DNA of 64,000 bases from positions 314,312-378,311 of the forward strand of contig DFXK01000011.1 in the NCBI GenBank assembly GCA_002383165.1, read 5' to 3'. Shown in pieces: positions 60,841 to 64,000 of the stretch. The stretch comes from Flavobacteriales bacterium UBA4110. Lineage in GTDB: Bacteria > Bacteroidota > Bacteroidia > Flavobacteriales > Weeksellaceae. The notes below the pieces were generated by a model. The model saw only the letters and a list, made by a program, of their open reading frames with translations. It had not been told where the DNA came from and did no database searches. The position numbers and the translations under genes were made by a program. How positions within the stretch are numbered: position 1 is the first letter of the stretch; every line of letters starts with the position of its first letter.

Positions 60841-61260
60841 ATGACAATCAAAGAAAAACAACAAGAATTAATAGAAGAATTCGCCTTTCTGGACGATTGG
60901 GAGCAGAAGTATGAATATATCATAGATCTCGGAAAAGAATTAAAAGGACTTCCAGAGGACAAAAAAACAGATGAAAATCTAATCCGAGGTTGCCAGTCCA
61001 AAGTTTGGATTGATGCAGAATTTACAGATGGAAAATTGTTTTTCAATGCGGATTCTGACGGGATTTTGCCAAAGGGAATTGTTTCACTTCTGGTAAGAAT
61101 CTATAGTGGACATTCTACACAAGAGATTTTGGATTCTGATTTTGATTTTATCTCGGAAATCGGGTTGCAAGAATTTTTGTCGCCGTCCAGAGCAAATGGC
61201 TTGATGGCAATGACGAAACAGATCAAATTTTACGCAGTGGCGTTCCAACTAAAGAAGTAG
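60841..61260 (+). CDS. sufE: Cysteine desulfurase sulfur acceptor SufE
   Basis: Accepts persulfide sulfur from SufS for Fe-S assembly. The 139-residue protein has the acceptor cysteine at 51 in L-I-R-G-C-Q-S-K-V-W and the end F-L-S-P-S-R-A-N-G-L-M-A-M. It follows pepT by 27 bases and directly precedes the glycosyltransferase gene. Confidence 0.93.
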   Translation: MTIKEKQQELIEEFAFLDDWEQKYEYIIDLGKELKGLPEDKKTDENLIRGCQSKVWIDAEFTDGKLFFNADSDGILPKGIVSLLVRIYSGHSTQEILDSDFDFISEIGLQEFLSPSRANGLMAMTKQIKFYAVAFQLKK

Positions 61261-62226
61261 GTGAAGAGAATTCTGGCATATCGTTTTTCTGCATTCGGAG
61301 ATGTGGCGATGACAGTCCCTGTCTGCGTGGAGTTTCTGGAGCAAAATCCTGATGTAGAAATTGTATTTGTGAGCAGAGATAATTTCAAAGACCTCTTTGA
61401 TCACCATCCTAGGCTGAAATTCTACGGAATAAACTTCGATGATTATAAAGGTATTTTTGGAATCAGAAAGCTGACAAAACAATTAATCAAACAATTCAAT
61501 CCTGATTTTGTTGCTGATCTTCACGACGTGATTAGAACCAAGATGCTTAATTCCATTTTCATCCGACACGGTTACAAAGTCTTCCAGATTGATAAAGGAA
61601 AAATTGAAAAGGAAAAACTGACAGACATCTGGAATCTTGATAAATTTCCTTTGAAAAGAACGGTAGAACGTTATGCCGATGTTTTCCGACGTATGGGTTT
61701 TCAAGTAGTTCTTTCCCACAAGCTTAGAGTGCTATCAGATAATAAAAAAGATATAGGTTTTGCGCCTTTTGCGCAGCATAAAGGTAAGATGATGCCGGAA
61801 GAAAAATCCTTTGAGCTGGCAAGAATTCTTGCTAAAACTCATAGAGTTTATTTTTTTGGTGGCGGAAAAGAAGAGAATGATATTCTTACAAAGTGGGAAA
61901 AACAAATTCCAAATACGCATAGCTTGTCCGGAAAGCTAAAACTGACAGAAGAACTTCAAAAGATCTCCGAACTGGAACTGATGATCTCTATGGATTCTGC
62001 AAACATGCATCTCGCCAGCCTTATGGGAACAAGATGTATTTCGATTTGGGGATCTACACATCATTTTGCAGGATTTCTTGGCTATGGACAGGATGAGAAT
62101 GATATTGTTCACGTTAAAGATCTGTCTTGCAGACCGTGTTCGGTTTTTGGCGACAAAGAATGTTTCCGTGGCGATTATGCCTGTCTAGAAGAACTGGATA
62201 TTCAGAAAATCATAGACAAAATATGA
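61261..62226 (+). CDS. Glycosyltransferase family 9 (heptosyltransferase-like)
   Basis: A 321-residue GT-B enzyme of the lipopolysaccharide heptosyltransferase family. M-K-R-I-L-A-Y-R-F-S-A-F-G-D-V starts the N-terminal domain, and M-D-S-A-N-M-H-L-A-S-L with S-I-W-G-S-T-H is the donor site in the second. The start is GTG, directly after the sufE stop, giving translational coupling. The precise sugar (ADP-heptose or other) cannot be told. Likely outer membrane polysaccharide synthesis; partner GT2 overlaps its end. Confidence 0.87.
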   Translation: MKRILAYRFSAFGDVAMTVPVCVEFLEQNPDVEIVFVSRDNFKDLFDHHPRLKFYGINFDDYKGIFGIRKLTKQLIKQFNPDFVADLHDVIRTKMLNSIFIRHGYKVFQIDKGKIEKEKLTDIWNLDKFPLKRTVERYADVFRRMGFQVVLSHKLRVLSDNKKDIGFAPFAQHKGKMMPEEKSFELARILAKTHRVYFFGGGKEENDILTKWEKQIPNTHSLSGKLKLTEELQKISELELMISMDSANMHLASLMGTRCISIWGSTHHFAGFLGYGQDENDIVHVKDLSCRPCSVFGDKECFRGDYACLEELDIQKIIDKI

Positions 62227-63125
62227 TGCTCAGTGTCTGTATTCCGGTTTATAATTTTGATGTGACGGAATTGATCACCGATATTCGTAATCAAATCAAT
62301 ACAGATGATCTTGATGCGGAAATTATCTTTATAGATGATGCTTCACAAGAAGAGATGCGTCAGAGAAACGAAATTGTTAAAAGCCTTACCGATCATTACA
62401 TCTTACTTGCAAAAAATATAGGACGCTCGAAAATCCGTAATTTATTTTTAAAATATTCCAAGTCTGATTATTTATTGTTTTTAGATTGCGATGGGAAAAT
62501 TATTAATAAAGGATTCATCAAAAACTATATCAACTTCATCAATAATCATCATCCCGATGTAGTTTATGGTGGAAGAACAGTAAATGAAAGTAAGCCGGAT
62601 TTGCGTTATGGGTTGCGATGGAAATTTGCAATAGAAAGAGAGAATCTGCCGGTAGATGTTAGAAAAAAATCGCCTTATCGTGATTTTCAAACCAATAATT
62701 TTATCGTTCGAAAATCAGTATTAGAAAACCATCCTTTTGATGAATCCATCTTGCAATATGGTTATGAAGATCTTATTTTTGCTAAGAATCTTTATAAAGA
62801 TAAGATTAAAATAGAACATATAGATAATGCTATATATAACAATGATGTTGAGACAAACGAGGTTTTCTTAAAAAAAGCAGATCAATCTTCAAAAAGCCTT
62901 GCTCATCTGATTGAGACGGATTTGGATGTAAGAAATAGTTCTAACATTAAGCTTGCAAAAGCCTATGGGTTATTAAAAAAAACTGGCGGGATTCGTATTT
63001 ATAGAATGTTTTACAAAATTATGAAACCATTCATAATTCGCAAGTTACTAAGTGGAAAAGCAGAACTTAAGACGTTAGACCTTTATAAGTTGGGACAACT
63101 TATTGATTATATCAGTAAGAGCTGA
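62223..63125 (+). CDS. Glycosyltransferase family 2
   Basis: A 300-residue GT-A enzyme. M-M-L-S-V-C-I-P-V-Y-N at the start and F-I-D-D-A-S, then D-C-D (the D-x-D-type metal site) mark the family. The start is ATG 62223, overlapping the GT9 stop (ATGA); the longer reading upstream lies in the GT9 gene and is not used. Probably acts with the GT9 enzyme on envelope glycans. Confidence 0.87.
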   Translation: MMLSVCIPVYNFDVTELITDIRNQINTDDLDAEIIFIDDASQEEMRQRNEIVKSLTDHYILLAKNIGRSKIRNLFLKYSKSDYLLFLDCDGKIINKGFIKNYINFINNHHPDVVYGGRTVNESKPDLRYGLRWKFAIERENLPVDVRKKSPYRDFQTNNFIVRKSVLENHPFDESILQYGYEDLIFAKNLYKDKIKIEHIDNAIYNNDVETNEVFLKKADQSSKSLAHLIETDLDVRNSSNIKLAKAYGLLKKTGGIRIYRMFYKIMKPFIIRKLLSGKAELKTLDLYKLGQLIDYISKS

Positions 63126-63570
63126 TAGTTTCGTAATCTTTGGTTAATTCCAGCCTTATATTAGCAATGTTCAATTTTGTTACAATTTGCAAAATTATAT
63201 AACCTATCAGCATTCCAAAAGTATTCAGAAAAACATCATCTACATCTGCCGTTCCTCTTGCTGTGTAATATTGAGTAAGTTCAATTGCGCAGATCCAAGT
63301 AATAAAGAGAAACGCTAAAAGTGGCAGTTTGGTTAGTCGTTTATCTAAAATACCAAGCCATCCGTATGGTATAAATACAATAATATTTCCTACGATGTTT
63401 ACCATAAAAGTCTCAGAAAAAAACTGATGATAGTTTAGGAAATATTTAATACTCTGAAACGGATTTAGTTGCAGAAAACCAAACTCGGGATGCCTTCCGC
63501 AACCATAAAACATCATATAAACTAGAAATATAGTATATACAGAGAGCAATACTGCATAATATCTTTTCAT
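63112..63570 (-). CDS. VanZ-family membrane protein
   Basis: A 152-residue protein with about four membrane helices. Y-T-I-F-L-V-Y-M-M-F-Y, the loop P-F-Q-S-I-K-Y, then N-I-V-G-N-I-I-V-F-I-P-Y-G-W-L-G and D-V-D-D-V-F-L-N-T-F-G-M-L-I-G-Y are standard VanZ text. VanZ is named from teicoplanin resistance, but chromosomal copies have no known role and do not imply resistance. It overlaps the end of the GT2 gene by 14 bases, convergent. Confidence 0.85.
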   Translation of the reverse strand: MKRYYAVLLSVYTIFLVYMMFYGCGRHPEFGFLQLNPFQSIKYFLNYHQFFSETFMVNIVGNIIVFIPYGWLGILDKRLTKLPLLAFLFITWICAIELTQYYTARGTADVDDVFLNTFGMLIGYIILQIVTKLNIANIRLELTKDYETISSY

Positions 63571-63751
63571 AGGTCCTTTTAAATAGATTTATAAAAGGAA
63601 AATTCAGATCATAGAAACTTTTTTTAAACGTTCTAACGCAGCAAATATCTGTCCATAGACTCAAGATTAAACGTATGATTGGTTTTTTTATAAAAGGTTT
63701 AACGTTTTAGGAAACAGAGAATAAAAAAAATTAAGGAAGTTTTAAGAAAAG

Positions 63752-63826
63752 TGGGCGATACAGGATTCGAACCAGTGACCTCTGCGATGTCAACGCAACG
63801 CTCTAAACCAACTGAGCTAATCGCCC
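63752..63826 (-). tRNA. tRNA-Val (anticodon GAC)
   Basis: Minus-strand reading starts GGGCGAT, with TTAGCTCAGTTGG D-arm, anticodon stem TTGCG/CGCAG around loop TTGACAT (anticodon GAC), T-arm GGTTCGAATCC and discriminator A. CCA is not encoded. 75 nt, with a 7-bp acceptor stem (GGGCGAT/ATCGCCC). Confidence 0.95.
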
Positions 63827-63844
63827 TTTTGTGAAAATTGATAT

Positions 63845-63874
63845 AAAAAAATCTCCCAATATTTTGGGAGATTT
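63845..63874 (-). terminator. Terminator-like hairpin between the two tRNA-Val genes
   Basis: An 11-bp stem (aaatctcccaa / ttgggagattt) with a 4-base loop; on the minus strand a U run follows. It lies directly after tRNA-Val(UAC) in the direction of transcription. Confidence 0.75.
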
Positions 63875-63876
63875 TG

Positions 63877-63951
63877 TGGGTCCTGAGGGATTCGAACCCC
63901 CGACCCTCTGGGTGTAAACCAGATGCTCTGAACCAACTGAGCTAAGAACCC
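63877..63951 (-). tRNA. tRNA-Val (anticodon UAC)
   Basis: Minus-strand reading starts GGGTTCT, D-arm TTAGCTCAGTTGG, anticodon stem TCTGG/CCAGA around TTTACAC (anticodon UAC), T-arm GGTTCGAATCC, and discriminator A. 75 nt; CCA not encoded. Confidence 0.95.
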
Positions 63952-63983
63952 GAATTTTTTGAAAAGGTTTCGTTCCTTTTTTG

Positions 63984-64000
63984 TGGGTCCTGAGGGATTC
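63984..64000 (-). tRNA. tRNA 3' end, probably a second tRNA-Val(UAC), cut by the window
   Basis: The 17 visible bases (3' acceptor strand and part of the T arm) are the same as 63877-63893 of the preceding tRNA-Val(UAC), so it is probably another copy. The anticodon lies outside the window. Confidence 0.75.

Noticed and set aside
62127..62222. Longer N-terminus for the GT2 protein
   Set aside because: The extra residues overlap the GT9 gene in another frame; the GT2 fold starts at M-M-L-S-V-C-I-P-V-Y-N (62223).
63112..63570. VanZ as evidence of glycopeptide resistance
   Set aside because: No vanHAX or regulators nearby; lone VanZ-family proteins are common and of unknown role.
63961..63980. 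Second tRNA terminator hairpin (aaaagg/cctttt)
   Set aside because: The stem is only about 6 bp, and the base run next to it would be A, not U, in the minus-strand transcript.

Overview
The window is a low-GC chromosomal segment of a Bacteroidota bacterium, most likely a flavobacterium of the Weeksellaceae (Chryseobacterium/Epilithonimonas type). The signs are: promoters of the TAnnTTTG type a short way before many start codons, type IX secretion sorting domains, the gliding lipoprotein GldH, alternative complex III, an OmpP1/FadL porin, a Bacteroidota-type omega subunit, and protein families typical of that group. The genus is an inference from protein style, not from a marker gene.

Layout. 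1-15.7 kb is a nearly complete division and cell wall (dcw) cluster on the + strand: ftsI (cut by the window edge), murE, mraY, murD, ftsW, murG, murC, ftsQ, ftsA, ftsZ, then a yqeY-like gene. Together these make the UDP-muramoyl-pentapeptide, lipid I and lipid II, and build the divisome. Three genes do not belong to the canonical cluster: a four-helix-bundle (S23/IVP-like) gene between murE and mraY, a small lipoprotein gene between murG and murC, and a frameshifted GxxExxY (PD-(D/E)XK-like) gene between murC and ftsQ. 16-20.8 kb holds a bacilliredoxin, prs, rplY (L25/Ctc), a T9SS-secreted protein and a GH3-family enzyme. 20.9-26.2 kb (- strand) is bamD, rpoZ, coaBC, a DUF4835/PorD-like gene and recN. 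26.4-35.3 kb has lepA, an M14 peptidase, a frameshifted GH10 xylanase, a BspA-like T9SS surface protein and an M1 peptidase. 35.4-40 kb has coaX, tadA, an Rrf2 regulator, an SGNH lipoprotein and an OmpP1 porin. 40.3-47.6 kb is ricT-gldH-PBP1A, selO and a membrane protein. 48.4-56.8 kb is the alternative complex III operon actABCDEF. 56.9-63.6 kb has a 3'-5' exonuclease, a SufT-like protein, an OsmC-like protein, HMG-CoA lyase, peptidase T, SufE, two glycosyltransferases and a VanZ-like protein. The end holds tRNA-Val(GAC), tRNA-Val(UAC) and the edge of a third tRNA.

The most unusual feature is a set of about twelve intergenic (once intragenic) elements built the same way: two inverted arms, each made of an iterated 7-, 8- or 9-nt unit. 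In several of them the arms pair at a fixed set of positions in each unit and mismatch at the others, so the fold would be a stem of short helices separated by regular internal loops. They cluster in the dcw region. One pair of arms brackets the four-helix-bundle gene, another brackets the GxxExxY gene, a lone copy of the latter's arm lies between ftsQ and ftsA, and one element sits in frame inside murG. This looks like a family of small hairpin elements, some carrying a cargo gene. The architecture is read from the sequence; mobility and protein-hairpin recognition are inference.

Alignments and coordinates of arms were made by eye. No database search or folding program was run.
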